Assembly (NCBI GenBank): GCA_024684375.1
Contig: JAIKWZ010000064.1
Coordinates: 1-60,378, forward strand
Reading direction: 5' to 3'
Length of the DNA stretch: 60,378 nt
Source of the DNA: Clostridiales bacterium
GTDB lineage: Bacteria; Bacillota; Clostridia; Christensenellales; Aristaeellaceae
The notes under the pieces are model-generated. The model was given only the letters and a program-made list of their open reading frames with translations. It did not search any database and was not told the origin of the DNA. A program made the position numbers and the translations under genes. Shown here piece after piece: positions 52,916-60,378 of the stretch. Positions within the stretch are counted from its first letter, which is position 1, and every line of letters starts with the position of its first letter.

Positions 52916-53648
52916 CACTTATCTGAGCATAAACGGGCTTTCCAAGCGTTTTGGCAGCCTGAGCGTGATCGAAGACTTCTCTCTTCAAATCGCGCAGAGC
53001 GAATTCGTGTGTGTGGTTGGCCCTACAGGCTGCGGCAAGACGACTCTTCTGCGCTGCCTGATGGGGCTTGCGAAAGCAGACGCGGGCACGATACTGCTAA
53101 ACGGCCAGCCTCTCAGCCTGAAAGAGAGCTGTGTTGGCTATATCTCACAGGAAGACACGCTCATGCCTTGGCTTAATGCGCTTGACAACGCTGCGTTCGG
53201 TATAAAGATCAGGGGCACACCGCGTTCGGAACGCAGACAGATCGCCGGAAAGGCGCTGGACAAGCTGGGTCTTTCCGATATAGCCTCCCGGTTCCCGCGT
53301 GAGATGTCCGCGAGCCAGCAGAAACAGGTCACTCTCGCGCGGGCGCTGTGCGCTGAGCCTGAGATATTGCTGATGGACGAGCCCTACTCACAGATAGACT
53401 CCACATCGCGGCGCGGTCTGTGGGAAGATCTGCTCCGGCTTAAGGCTCAGACCGGCGTAACGGTGCTGTTCATCACCCACAACGTCGAGGAAGCTGTGTA
53501 TCTTGCCGACAGGATAGTTGTTCTGAGCGACAAGCCTATAGTGATCAAACAGGATATCCGTGTCACCCTGCCTTTTCCCCGCGATATAGCGGACAGCGCG
53601 TTTATTGAGCTGAGAGAACGGGTGACCGAGGAAATAAAATGGTGGTAA
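52908..53648 (+). CDS. ABC transporter ATP-binding protein 2, degenerate signature motif
   Basis: A 246-aa nucleotide-binding subunit. Walker A is GPTGCGKTT (38-46), Walker B LLMDEP with Glu158, and the switch His191 is in ITHNVEEAV, all normal. The signature motif is MSASQ (133-137) in place of LSGGQ. It is the complement of protein 1: its own ATP site is intact, but what it offers the partner's site is weak. It overlaps the preceding gene by eight bases. Confidence 0.9.
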   Translation: MDDTYLSINGLSKRFGSLSVIEDFSLQIAQSEFVCVVGPTGCGKTTLLRCLMGLAKADAGTILLNGQPLSLKESCVGYISQEDTLMPWLNALDNAAFGIKIRGTPRSERRQIAGKALDKLGLSDIASRFPREMSASQQKQVTLARALCAEPEILLMDEPYSQIDSTSRRGLWEDLLRLKAQTGVTVLFITHNVEEAVYLADRIVVLSDKPIVIKQDIRVTLPFPRDIADSAFIELRERVTEEIKWW

Positions 53649-53719
53649 TGCCGCGCCCCGCACGGCATGTATATACCGATCGATCAATTGCAAAAGCGCA
53701 GGACTCATGGAGGTAAAAA

Positions 53720-54784
53720 ATGGACAGGCTGAACGTGGCGATCATAGGCCAGGGCCGCAGCGGACGGGACATTCACGGCAAATTCTTCCGTTCCGAGGCC
53801 AACGACAAATTCCGCGTGGTCGCGGTGGTAGATGCGCTTGAAGACAGGCGCGAACGGGCCAGGAGCGAATATCAGTGCGATGTTTACTCGGACTATAGCG
53901 AGCTGTTTCCCCGTAATGACATCGACCTTGTTGTCAACAGCACTTTTTCTCACCTGCACATCCCGGTGAGTATGGATCTGCTGGAACATGGTTTCAACGT
54001 GGTGTGCGAAAAGCCTTTCGCAAAGTCCTATGAAGACGGCTTCCGCTGCGTTGCGGCTGCCAAAAAGTACGGCAGGCTGCTTAATGTGTTTCAGCAGTCC
54101 AGGTTTGCGCCCTATTACCGCGAGATCAAAAAAGTGCTTGCAAGCGGAGTATTGGGCAAGATCGCTCAGATAAACATTGCCTTTTCCGGATTTGCCCGGC
54201 GCTGGGACTGGCAGACCAGTCAGCTTTACGCCGGCGGCAACGTGCGGAACACCGGCCCCCATCCTCTGGATCAGGCAATGGATCTGCTGGGCTTTCCGGA
54301 AGACGTCACCGTGGTGTCCCGTCTGGGACGTTTCAATACCTTTGGGGACGCGGAGGATTTCGCCAAGATAATACTGATGGTGCCCGGCAAGCCCTGGATC
54401 GACGTTGAGATCTCCTCCTGCGACTGTTACGCGCCATATCTTTATAAGATAACGGGCAGCGACGGCTGCCTCAGAGCGACGCTGGGGACTGTGGAGTACA
54501 AGTATCTGGACAAGGCCCGCCTTGAAGCACACGGCCAGATTATGGATCCTCTGTGCAAGCCCGACGGTACGCCTTCATACTGCTCCGAAAAGCTTGAATT
54601 CATCGAAAAAACAATAGATGTGGAGACAGGTGCGTTCAACACCGCGGTGCGGGACTACTACGATATGATCTACTACGCCCTGACAGAGGGCCGTCCCATG
54701 GAGATCACTCCCGAGCAGGTGCTTACCCAGCTGAAGGTCATAGACAAGATACACGCGCAGAACCCCCTGACTGTATTTGCCTGA
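53720..54784 (+). CDS. Gfo/Idh/MocA family oxidoreductase
   Basis: A 354-aa dehydrogenase-type enzyme. The Rossmann start VAIIGQGRSGRDIHG has two of the three glycines in place, CEKPFA carries the family lysine, and NTGPHPLDQAMDLLGF is in the catalytic domain. ATGGAGG lies before the ATG. It follows the transporter ATPase by about 70 bases that include a small six-pair hairpin. It probably acts on the imported compound or a product of it. Confidence 0.85.
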   Translation: MDRLNVAIIGQGRSGRDIHGKFFRSEANDKFRVVAVVDALEDRRERARSEYQCDVYSDYSELFPRNDIDLVVNSTFSHLHIPVSMDLLEHGFNVVCEKPFAKSYEDGFRCVAAAKKYGRLLNVFQQSRFAPYYREIKKVLASGVLGKIAQINIAFSGFARRWDWQTSQLYAGGNVRNTGPHPLDQAMDLLGFPEDVTVVSRLGRFNTFGDAEDFAKIILMVPGKPWIDVEISSCDCYAPYLYKITGSDGCLRATLGTVEYKYLDKARLEAHGQIMDPLCKPDGTPSYCSEKLEFIEKTIDVETGAFNTAVRDYYDMIYYALTEGRPMEITPEQVLTQLKVIDKIHAQNPLTVFA

Positions 54785-54799
54785 TAAGGAGGCCATAAA

Positions 54800-55660
54800 A
54801 TGAAGCTTGCGATTCTCGGCACAGAAAACTCTCATGCTTTCGCTTTTGCCAAATTCATTAATACAGACCCCGATTTTGCCGACATGGAACTGGTGGGAGT
54901 GTACGGTTACGATCCTGTTTCTAATGACAGGCTGGTTCGTGCAGGCTACGTAACACGTGTGGCAAAAGATCCCCACGAGTTTCTGGGTGAGGTGGACGGC
55001 GTGCTGGTCACGGCGAGGCACGGAGACCATCACTGGGAATACGCTCTTCCATACGTAAAAGCCGGTGCCTCGGCGTTTATTGACAAACCGTTCACCGTAA
55101 AGGAAGCCTATGCCAGGGAACTATTGCAGGCGGCCGAGAACAGCGGTGCGCTCATATGCGGCGGTTCATGCCTAAAGTTTCTGCGTGATCTTGATCCCAT
55201 AAAGGAATTTGCCCGTGAGGGCAAGCTGGTAGGCGGCTATGTCGGCGCGCCTGTGAACATGGTGAACGACTACGCCGGGTTCTTCTTCTACAGCCAGCAC
55301 CTGCTGGAGATGATGCTCACGGTATTCGGGTTTGACGTAAAGGCCGTTACCGCTTACTGTCCGGATGAGACCAAAAACCGCGTAAGCGCAATTTTCGATT
55401 ACGGCGACTTCGACGTTGCGGCGCAGTATACCTCCTCATACGGTTACACCATCACCGCCTACACCGACCAGGGCTGCAAAGCCGCCTACACCCACGACCT
55501 TGGCGATTGCTTCAAGCAGGAGCTGCTGGAATTCAAGAACATGGTCTTGACCGGCGTCCGTCCCCATGCGTATAAGGACCTGCTCAAGCCGGTACTGATC
55601 CTCAACGCCATACATGAATCCTACAAAACAGGCAGGAAAGTAGATATAAAGGCAGAATAA
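54800..55660 (+). CDS. Gfo/Idh/MocA-like oxidoreductase
   Basis: A 286-aa member with a reduced Rossmann start (LAILGTENSHAFAF), the lysine motif as IDKPFT, and a C-terminal domain. The opening TENSHA is unlike typical members, so cofactor binding may differ. TAAGGAGG precedes ATG and the gene follows the previous oxidoreductase by 15 bases. It is probably a paired or successive step. Confidence 0.78.
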   Translation: MKLAILGTENSHAFAFAKFINTDPDFADMELVGVYGYDPVSNDRLVRAGYVTRVAKDPHEFLGEVDGVLVTARHGDHHWEYALPYVKAGASAFIDKPFTVKEAYARELLQAAENSGALICGGSCLKFLRDLDPIKEFAREGKLVGGYVGAPVNMVNDYAGFFFYSQHLLEMMLTVFGFDVKAVTAYCPDETKNRVSAIFDYGDFDVAAQYTSSYGYTITAYTDQGCKAAYTHDLGDCFKQELLEFKNMVLTGVRPHAYKDLLKPVLILNAIHESYKTGRKVDIKAE

Positions 55661-55690
55661 AGCTTCGATAATAGCTTCCCCGGAAAAAAG

Positions 55691-56728
55691 ATGAAGTACT
55701 TTTACGCCGGTCAGGAGATCTATCCTGTGGTAGAGATATACCACGATCTTATCCCCTATATCGCCGGCATCACTGAAAAGCAGTTCTACATGGACGCAGT
55801 TAAATGCGCCGACGCATGGCAGGCCTCAGAAGCAGCGCTCAAATCTTATTTTGGTGCGTACTGCCCCGATCGCGTGCCAGGCGCTGCGCCTCTTTCCTAT
55901 GGCCACCTTATCAGCATAGGCGCGCCATACACGCTTTTGGAGGATTCGGAGCCCAACATAAAGCCCTTTGCCGGGGACATTGACGAAGCGCTTGAGATCG
56001 TCAATCAGGCCCGCGGCGCGGACTATGGCGCGCATCCTCTATGCAAACACTATGTGGAAGTAAACCGGTACCTGCAAAGCCGCTTCCCTTCCCGAAAAAT
56101 ACCTCCTCTGAGCGGCTACGGCTTTGAGGGCGTAGTCACCTCGGCCGTGCTTATGCGTGGGCAGGACGTGTTTATCGACATATACGAAGAGCCGGAAAAA
56201 ACGCTGGAGTTTTTCCGGCTCCTGAACGAAAGCATAATCGATTTCTGTATGTGGTCCAGCCGCGTAAACGCTCAGCCGCCTGTATCCTCCTTCGGATCAT
56301 ATCTGTGCGATGACTTTGCGGCGCTGATCCCTCCCGGGCTGTGGGACGAATTCGTTACTCCCTTCTGGGATAAGTATTATTCCGCGCGGAGCACCGGCAG
56401 CTACCGGTTTTTGCACTGTGAGGGGCTGTCTAAGGCTCACCTGCCGTACCTTGAACACGCCATGATCACGCGCTTTCAGCCTTCCGTCTCTGAAAAACTC
56501 AACCTATCAGACGTAAAGGCGTCCCTAAACATTCCATTCGACTGGCTGCTCTACGCCTGGAAGGTCACTCAAATGAGTGACAGCGAGATACAGGCGTGGG
56601 TGGATAATGTCGTGGAAGCGGGCGTATTCAAAATTCGCACCCAGATAGGAAAATACGCCTGGATGAACAATAAGCAGGACCGTATCCTGGCGTTCATGCG
56701 GGCGTTTGATAAATACCGCGTTGAATAA
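55691..56728 (+). CDS. Uroporphyrinogen decarboxylase-like protein
   Basis: A 345-aa TIM-barrel protein of the URO-D superfamily. Typical pieces are the DIYEEPEKTLEFFRLLNES helix, the CDDFAALIPPGLWDEFVTPF segment, and a late LHCEGLSKAHLPYL. In corrinoid methyltransferases of this superfamily (MtaA type) the zinc motif is His-x-Cys; here it is His-Cys directly, so a standard methyltransfer site is doubtful. It is not a heme enzyme by context. It closes the importer operon and presumably processes the imported molecule. Confidence 0.75.
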   Translation: MKYFYAGQEIYPVVEIYHDLIPYIAGITEKQFYMDAVKCADAWQASEAALKSYFGAYCPDRVPGAAPLSYGHLISIGAPYTLLEDSEPNIKPFAGDIDEALEIVNQARGADYGAHPLCKHYVEVNRYLQSRFPSRKIPPLSGYGFEGVVTSAVLMRGQDVFIDIYEEPEKTLEFFRLLNESIIDFCMWSSRVNAQPPVSSFGSYLCDDFAALIPPGLWDEFVTPFWDKYYSARSTGSYRFLHCEGLSKAHLPYLEHAMITRFQPSVSEKLNLSDVKASLNIPFDWLLYAWKVTQMSDSEIQAWVDNVVEAGVFKIRTQIGKYAWMNNKQDRILAFMRAFDKYRVE

Positions 56729-56733
56729 GGCGC

Positions 56734-57066
56734 CTACAGGTCATCCGGCTTTATCTCCAGCCTGAATACTTCAGCGCTCATGGTAAACTCCCGCTTGAGC
56801 GTATCTTTCGGGAAACCTTCCGGCAGCGACAAAAGATGAACTGTATACTCGCCCGGAGCGATCCCCGGTCTGACTTCGCCGTTTTGGTCTGTAGTGAATA
56901 TGGTGCAAGTGGTGTCCGTGCAAACGTTTAGCTTAACGCCCTCGACTCCCTTCCCCTGAGCATCAATGACCTTTATTAAGTAAATTTTGTCTTCCGCTTT
57001 GTTTCCGCACGCACACAGGCAGACGCCCAGCGCCAGTATGAGCGTGTACAATACAGCCTTCTTCAC
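56734..57066 (-). CDS. Small lipoprotein with carboxypeptidase-regulatory/CnaB-like domain
   Basis: A 110-aa exported lipoprotein. The signal peptide ends in the lipobox LCAC, with the second Cys lipidated. The rest is a small beta sandwich (VIDAQGKGVEGVKLNV, TTDQNGEVRPGIAPGEY) of the carboxypeptidase regulatory-like type. The GTG at 57066 has GGGAG upstream and overlaps the stop of GrpB; an ATG at 57084 would also be in frame. Function unknown. Confidence 0.65.
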   Translation of the reverse strand: MKKAVLYTLILALGVCLCACGNKAEDKIYLIKVIDAQGKGVEGVKLNVCTDTTCTIFTTDQNGEVRPGIAPGEYTVHLLSLPEGFPKDTLKREFTMSAEVFRLEIKPDDL

Positions 57067-57596
57067 TGTGCTTTTTTCTCCCATTCCTTAGCTTCCGTAA
57101 GCAGCCTCGCTATCAGCGCAGCCTTGCCCAACGTGTAAGCTTCCCTTTCGGAGCTGTGTTCCCGGGCGAGGCTAAGCTTCAGGGCTTCGTATTCTTTGGC
57201 CGCCTCACGGTTCGCGTTCAGGTAGTCCCTGAAACGCACGTAATTGCGCCATTCTTCGGAATCTGGGCGGCAAATATGGATGTGATGGGTCCGTATTTCT
57301 TCCGTTCCCAGCATAAACAGGATCTCATTGTGCACATCCTCTCCCCTGTACAGCATTCCCCGCGCAATGAGAGCGTCCTTTTGCTCGCAGAACCAATCTA
57401 TGCTGCGGGCATTCACCGCGATATCTATTATCGGTTTTGCGCAGATCGACCTTATCGATGTGCTCCCAACGTGCTGTATGTCCAGCGCATTGGCGCCGAA
57501 GACCTCCCTGAGTTCAGCGATCGTACGCGCGGCGTTTGTTTCCCAATCCGCCTCATGCGGATAGAGCTCGACGATGCCCCTTTTGAGTCCCAGCAT
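57063..57596 (-). CDS. GrpB family protein (UPF0157)
   Basis: A 177-aa protein of the GrpB family, a nucleotidyltransferase-like fold. DIQHVGSTSIRSICAKPIIDI holds the family GS motif and the acidic residue. The start at 57596 (MLGLKRG) is typical of the family; five codons upstream are open. The substrate is not known. It lies beyond the terminator of the ribosomal block. Confidence 0.82.
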   Translation of the reverse strand: MLGLKRGIVELYPHEADWETNAARTIAELREVFGANALDIQHVGSTSIRSICAKPIIDIAVNARSIDWFCEQKDALIARGMLYRGEDVHNEILFMLGTEEIRTHHIHICRPDSEEWRNYVRFRDYLNANREAAKEYEALKLSLAREHSSEREAYTLGKAALIARLLTEAKEWEKKAQ

Positions 57597-57618
57597 CCCG
57601 GAATCCCCCATATAATTA

Positions 57619-57646
57619 CAAAAGCGGCTGACGAACTGCCGGCCGC
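57619..57646 (-). terminator. Terminator of the ribosomal protein block
   Basis: GCGGC pairs with GCCGC and is followed on the minus strand by TTTTG, about 40 bases beyond the rplQ stop. The loop is long, so the assignment is moderate. Confidence 0.5.
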
Positions 57647-57686
57647 GTTTGTGTTTGTTTGTTGTGAGAATAGTGTTATGTGTTTA

Positions 57687-58196
57687 TCAGACGAGCTCCA
57701 GATAGACCATTTCGGCCGCGTCGCCCCTGCGTGGGCCGATCCTGACTATGCGGGTATATCCGCCGCCCTGGCCCTTTTCAGCCGCTCTGGCTTTGTACTT
57801 GGGAGCGACCTCTCTGAAGAGCTTCTCCACCACGGGGTGCTTGATGTTCTTTCTCCGGGCGAGATAGTCCTCTTTTTCCTCGTTCTTGCCCTGCATGACC
57901 GGCATACGGTAAAGGTAAGCCATGATCCTGCGCCTGGCGGCAAGACGGGTGGGAGTGTCGTTTACGACAGTCAGCTCAACAGTCTGACCTTTATCGTTGT
58001 TAGTGGTCTTTTTGACCTCCACGGTATTATCGCATTCGCGAATGGCAACGGTAATAAGACGCTCGGCAATAGATCTTACTTCCTTTGCGCGATCCAAAGT
58101 GGTTTCGATTCTGCCGTACCAGATAAGGTTGGTCACCTGGTTGCGCAGCAGCGCCAGTCTTTGGTTCGTCGGACGTCCAAGCTTCCGATTTCCCAT
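57687..58196 (-). CDS. rplQ: 50S ribosomal protein L17
   Basis: A 169-aa ribosomal protein. The conserved start ([22 protein letters not shown]) and end ([24 protein letters not shown]) are L17. Between [10 protein letters not shown] and [13 protein letters not shown] there is an extra region of about 50 residues rich in charged amino acids, so it is longer than the usual 120-130 aa. It is the last gene of the rpsK-rpsD-rpoA-rplQ block. Confidence 0.95.
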   Translation of the reverse strand: MGNRKLGRPTNQRLALLRNQVTNLIWYGRIETTLDRAKEVRSIAERLITVAIRECDNTVEVKKTTNNDKGQTVELTVVNDTPTRLAARRRIMAYLYRMPVMQGKNEEKEDYLARRKNIKHPVVEKLFREVAPKYKARAAEKGQGGGYTRIVRIGPRRGDAAEMVYLELV

Positions 58197-58250
58197 TATC
58201 GGTTCCTCCTTGATGACCCTGTCGTGTGACAGGACTAAATAATCTTAGGG

Positions 58251-59216
58251 TTATTCCTCGGTAGACCTTAAGCTGAGACCCAGCGCCTGCAGCTTCTGCT
58301 CTACCTCTTCCAGCGACTTTTTGCCAAGGTTCCTGACCTTCATCATGTCTTCCTGGTTCTTCTGAGCCAGCTCGCCCACAGTGTTGATGCCGGCGCGCTT
58401 TAAGCAGTTGAACGCTCTCACGCTCAGATCCAGGTCCTCGATAGTCATCTCGAGCACCTTATCCCTGTTATCGACTTCGGGTTCGTTGTAATTGATATTC
58501 ACAACGTTTACCGTCAGGTCGATAAACAGCTTCATGTTGTTGGTCAGTATCTGCGCGGCAGAGGCAAGCGCCTCTTTGGGCTGGATAGTACCGTTGGTCC
58601 ATATTTCGATGGTGAGCTTGTCAAAGTCCGTCACCTGCCCCACACGTGTATCCTCTACGGTGTAGCTGACCTTGCGGATAGGGGTGAATATGGAATCCAT
58701 GGGTATGACTCCGATCGCCATGGGAAGGCGCCGTTCCAGCGCGAGCTGCTTGTTGCGCTCAGCCGAAACATAGCCTCTGCCCTTTTCGATGGTGATCTGC
58801 ATAGCCAAATGCGCGCCTTCGGACAGGGTCGCGATATGCAGGTCGGGATTGACGATTTCGACTTCGTCGTCTGTCCTGATATCTCCCGCCTTGAGCTCGC
58901 AGGGGCCGTACGCATCCACGCTGATGGTCTTTACCTGGTCGGTGTAAACCTTGGCGGATAAGAGTTTAAGGTTGAGTATGATCTCCGCCACGTCTTCCCT
59001 TACGCCGGGAACAGTGGAGAATTCATGCTGAATACCGTCAATCATCACACTGGTGACCGCCGCACCGGGCAGACTGTTGAGCAGCACGCGCCTCAGCGCG
59101 TTGCCCAGCGTCTGGCCGAAGCCGCGCTCCAGGGGACTTACGGTAAACTTACCATACTTTTCAGGATATTCGGTAGGCTGTATTTTGATTTCCGGCTTGT
59201 CCATTTGTTCTATCAC
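58251..59216 (-). CDS. rpoA: DNA-directed RNA polymerase alpha subunit
   Basis: A 321-aa subunit. The N-terminal domain for assembly contains [22 protein letters not shown]. The C-terminal domain for DNA and activator contact contains [20 protein letters not shown] and [10 protein letters not shown]. The GTG at 59216 (reading [12 protein letters not shown]) is chosen, nine bases after AAGGAGG and in line with the usual RpoA start; an upstream extension in frame is not plausible. Confidence 0.97.
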   Translation of the reverse strand: MIEQMDKPEIKIQPTEYPEKYGKFTVSPLERGFGQTLGNALRRVLLNSLPGAAVTSVMIDGIQHEFSTVPGVREDVAEIILNLKLLSAKVYTDQVKTISVDAYGPCELKAGDIRTDDEVEIVNPDLHIATLSEGAHLAMQITIEKGRGYVSAERNKQLALERRLPMAIGVIPMDSIFTPIRKVSYTVEDTRVGQVTDFDKLTIEIWTNGTIQPKEALASAAQILTNNMKLFIDLTVNVVNINYNEPEVDNRDKVLEMTIEDLDLSVRAFNCLKRAGINTVGELAQKNQEDMMKVRNLGKKSLEEVEQKLQALGLSLRSTEE

Positions 59217-59312
59217 TCGGCTTATCCTCCTTTTTCCGGCAGGAACTGTGTCCTGTGGTCGTCGCAAAATGGCGCAGAGCCAAACTGCGACACATCAAAC
59301 TACGCTGCTTGA

Positions 59313-59939
59313 TTAACGGGAGTAGAGCTCGACGATGAGATTCTCCTGAATGGTAAGATCGATATCCTCTCTGGCGGGCAGAGCGGAAACAATAGCCTTA
59401 AGATTAGCGCTGTCAAGGGTGAGCCACTTCGGAACAGGCTTGCCAGTGCCTTCGCGCAGGCCCTTGAAATAGTCGCTCTGCGCGGACTTGTCGCGGATGG
59501 AGATTTCGTCGTTCACAGCCACCTGATAGGAGGGGATGTTGACCTTTTTGCCATTTACGCGCACATGGCCATGCCTGACCAGCTGACGAGCCATCGCCCT
59601 GGAGGAGCCGAAGCCTGCACGGTAAACCACGTTGTCGAGCCTCTTCTCAAGGCTGACAAGCAGGTTCTCGCCGGTGATGCCCTTCTGGTTGGCGGCAGTC
59701 TCGAAATAGCTGTGGAACTGGTTCTCCAGTACGCCGTACGCTCTCTTGGCCTTCTGCTTCTCCCTGAGCTGCAGACCGTACTCGCTCATCTTGCGGGCTC
59801 TGGCCTGGCCATGCTCTCCGGGAGGGGTGGGACGCTTGGTAAGAGCGCAGTTGGGACCGTAGCAGCGGTCGCCCTTAAGGAATAGCTTGCAGCCTTCGCG
59901 CCGGCAAAGACGGCAAACAGAGCCTGTATATCTTGCCAT
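59313..59939 (-). CDS. rpsD: 30S ribosomal protein S4
   Basis: A 208-aa assembly protein of the small subunit that also represses its operon in many bacteria. The N-terminus has four cysteines (Cys9, Cys12, Cys26, Cys31) as a zinc motif, the C+ form. The S4 RNA-binding domain ([38 protein letters not shown]) is intact. Confidence 0.97.
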   Translation of the reverse strand: MARYTGSVCRLCRREGCKLFLKGDRCYGPNCALTKRPTPPGEHGQARARKMSEYGLQLREKQKAKRAYGVLENQFHSYFETAANQKGITGENLLVSLEKRLDNVVYRAGFGSSRAMARQLVRHGHVRVNGKKVNIPSYQVAVNDEISIRDKSAQSDYFKGLREGTGKPVPKWLTLDSANLKAIVSALPAREDIDLTIQENLIVELYSR

Positions 59940-59957
59940 ATTAACTCGTTCCTCCTG

Positions 59958-60353
59958 TTACACTCTTCTGCGCTTGGGCGGGCGGCATCCATTGTGGGGG
60001 ATGGGCGTCACGTCCTTGATCAGGGTGACCTCAAGGCCCGCAGTCTGCAGGGAGCGGATAGCGGCCTCACGGCCAGCGCCGGGACCCTTTACGTAAACCT
60101 CAACGGTCTTAAGGCCAAACTCACGGGCATTGCCCGCCGCCGTTTCAGCCGCAGACTGCGCCGCGAAGGGAGTGGACTTCTTGCTGCCGCGGAAACCCAG
60201 TCCGCCAGCGCTGGCCCACGCCAGGGCGTTGCCGTTCAGGTCGGTAATGGTCACTATAGTGTTGTTGAAAGAAGAACGGATATGCGCCTGACCGCGCTCA
60301 ACGAGCTTCTTCTCGCGCTTTTTACGCGAAACCTTTTTAAGTGCCTTAGCCAT
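59958..60353 (-). CDS. rpsK: 30S ribosomal protein S11
   Basis: A 131-aa ribosomal protein of full length. [37 protein letters not shown] and [18 protein letters not shown] are diagnostic. TCAGGAGG precedes the ATG. It is the first gene of the block inside the window; rpsM is expected just beyond the right edge. Confidence 0.97.
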   Translation of the reverse strand: MAKALKKVSRKKREKKLVERGQAHIRSSFNNTIVTITDLNGNALAWASAGGLGFRGSKKSTPFAAQSAAETAAGNAREFGLKTVEVYVKGPGAGREAAIRSLQTAGLEVTLIKDVTPIPHNGCRPPKRRRV

Positions 60354-60378
60354 AAATTACTTCCTCCTGATTAAATCG

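Noticed and set aside
53651..53668. Hairpin between ATPase 2 and the oxidoreductase gene, considered as terminator
   Set aside because: Six pairs, a large loop and no T-run; read-through is more likely.
1..60378. tRNA, rRNA, CRISPR array, transposase or integrase
   Set aside because: Looked for by characteristic sequences and found none; sensitive model searches were not possible.

Overview
The window looks like chromosome of an uncultured Gram-positive gut or rumen Clostridia member, possibly Christensenellales-like. This is inferred from sortase and cell-wall sorting signals, sigma-A promoters of the TTGACA-N17-TATAAT type, strong GGAGG ribosome sites, a four-cysteine zinc-type ribosomal protein S4, a long L17, formate-THF ligase, a lactate dehydrogenase/ETF cluster and many glycan-use genes. 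No rRNA, tRNA, CRISPR array, transposase or integrase was seen.

Layout. 1-2350: a non-coding block with about nine copies of a GTGAACACC-type motif, a histidine phosphatase gene, and decayed gene remnants ending in a terminator. 2355-20237 (minus strand): a surface-appendage locus. In transcription order it holds a BTAD regulator, a proline/acid-repeat surface protein, a 2476-aa adhesin, a small DivIVA-like protein, a signal-peptidase-like protein without its catalytic pair, a two-domain Spy0128-type major pilin, a class B-type sortase, a minor pilin, and an oligopeptide-type binding protein. From the adhesin on, apart from the small insert, this is the order cpa-sipA-fctA-srtC2-fctB of the streptococcal FCT pilus locus. 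20400-23250: a broken GGDEF gene, a phosphodiester glycosidase and a GDSL esterase.

23450-43702: metabolism. It contains a glycerol-1-phosphate dehydrogenase-like enzyme, intracellular glycosidases (GH63-, GH51- and GH9-like), three Gfo/Idh/MocA oxidoreductases, a xylulokinase-like kinase, an EtfB/EtfA/FAD-dehydrogenase set (LctBCD-like), a D-cysteine desulfhydrase-like enzyme, a ROK kinase and glucosamine-6-phosphate deaminase. Most glycosidases lack signal peptides, so imported oligosaccharides are probably degraded inside the cell and the sugars phosphorylated.

44034-49457: an operon of CapA, DUF402, HAD and SLOG proteins, a 56-aa 2[4Fe-4S] ferredoxin, and formate-THF ligase. 49600-56728 (plus strand): an importer operon with one binding protein, two permeases and two unequal ATPases, followed by two Gfo/Idh/MocA enzymes and a uroporphyrinogen-decarboxylase-like protein; its substrate is unknown. 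56734-60353: a small lipoprotein, GrpB, then the ribosomal block rpsK-rpsD-rpoA-rplQ on the minus strand.

The two systems most worth attention are the FCT-like pilus locus, with its unusual parts, and the importer operon, whose two ATPases appear to form one intact and one degenerate ATP site.
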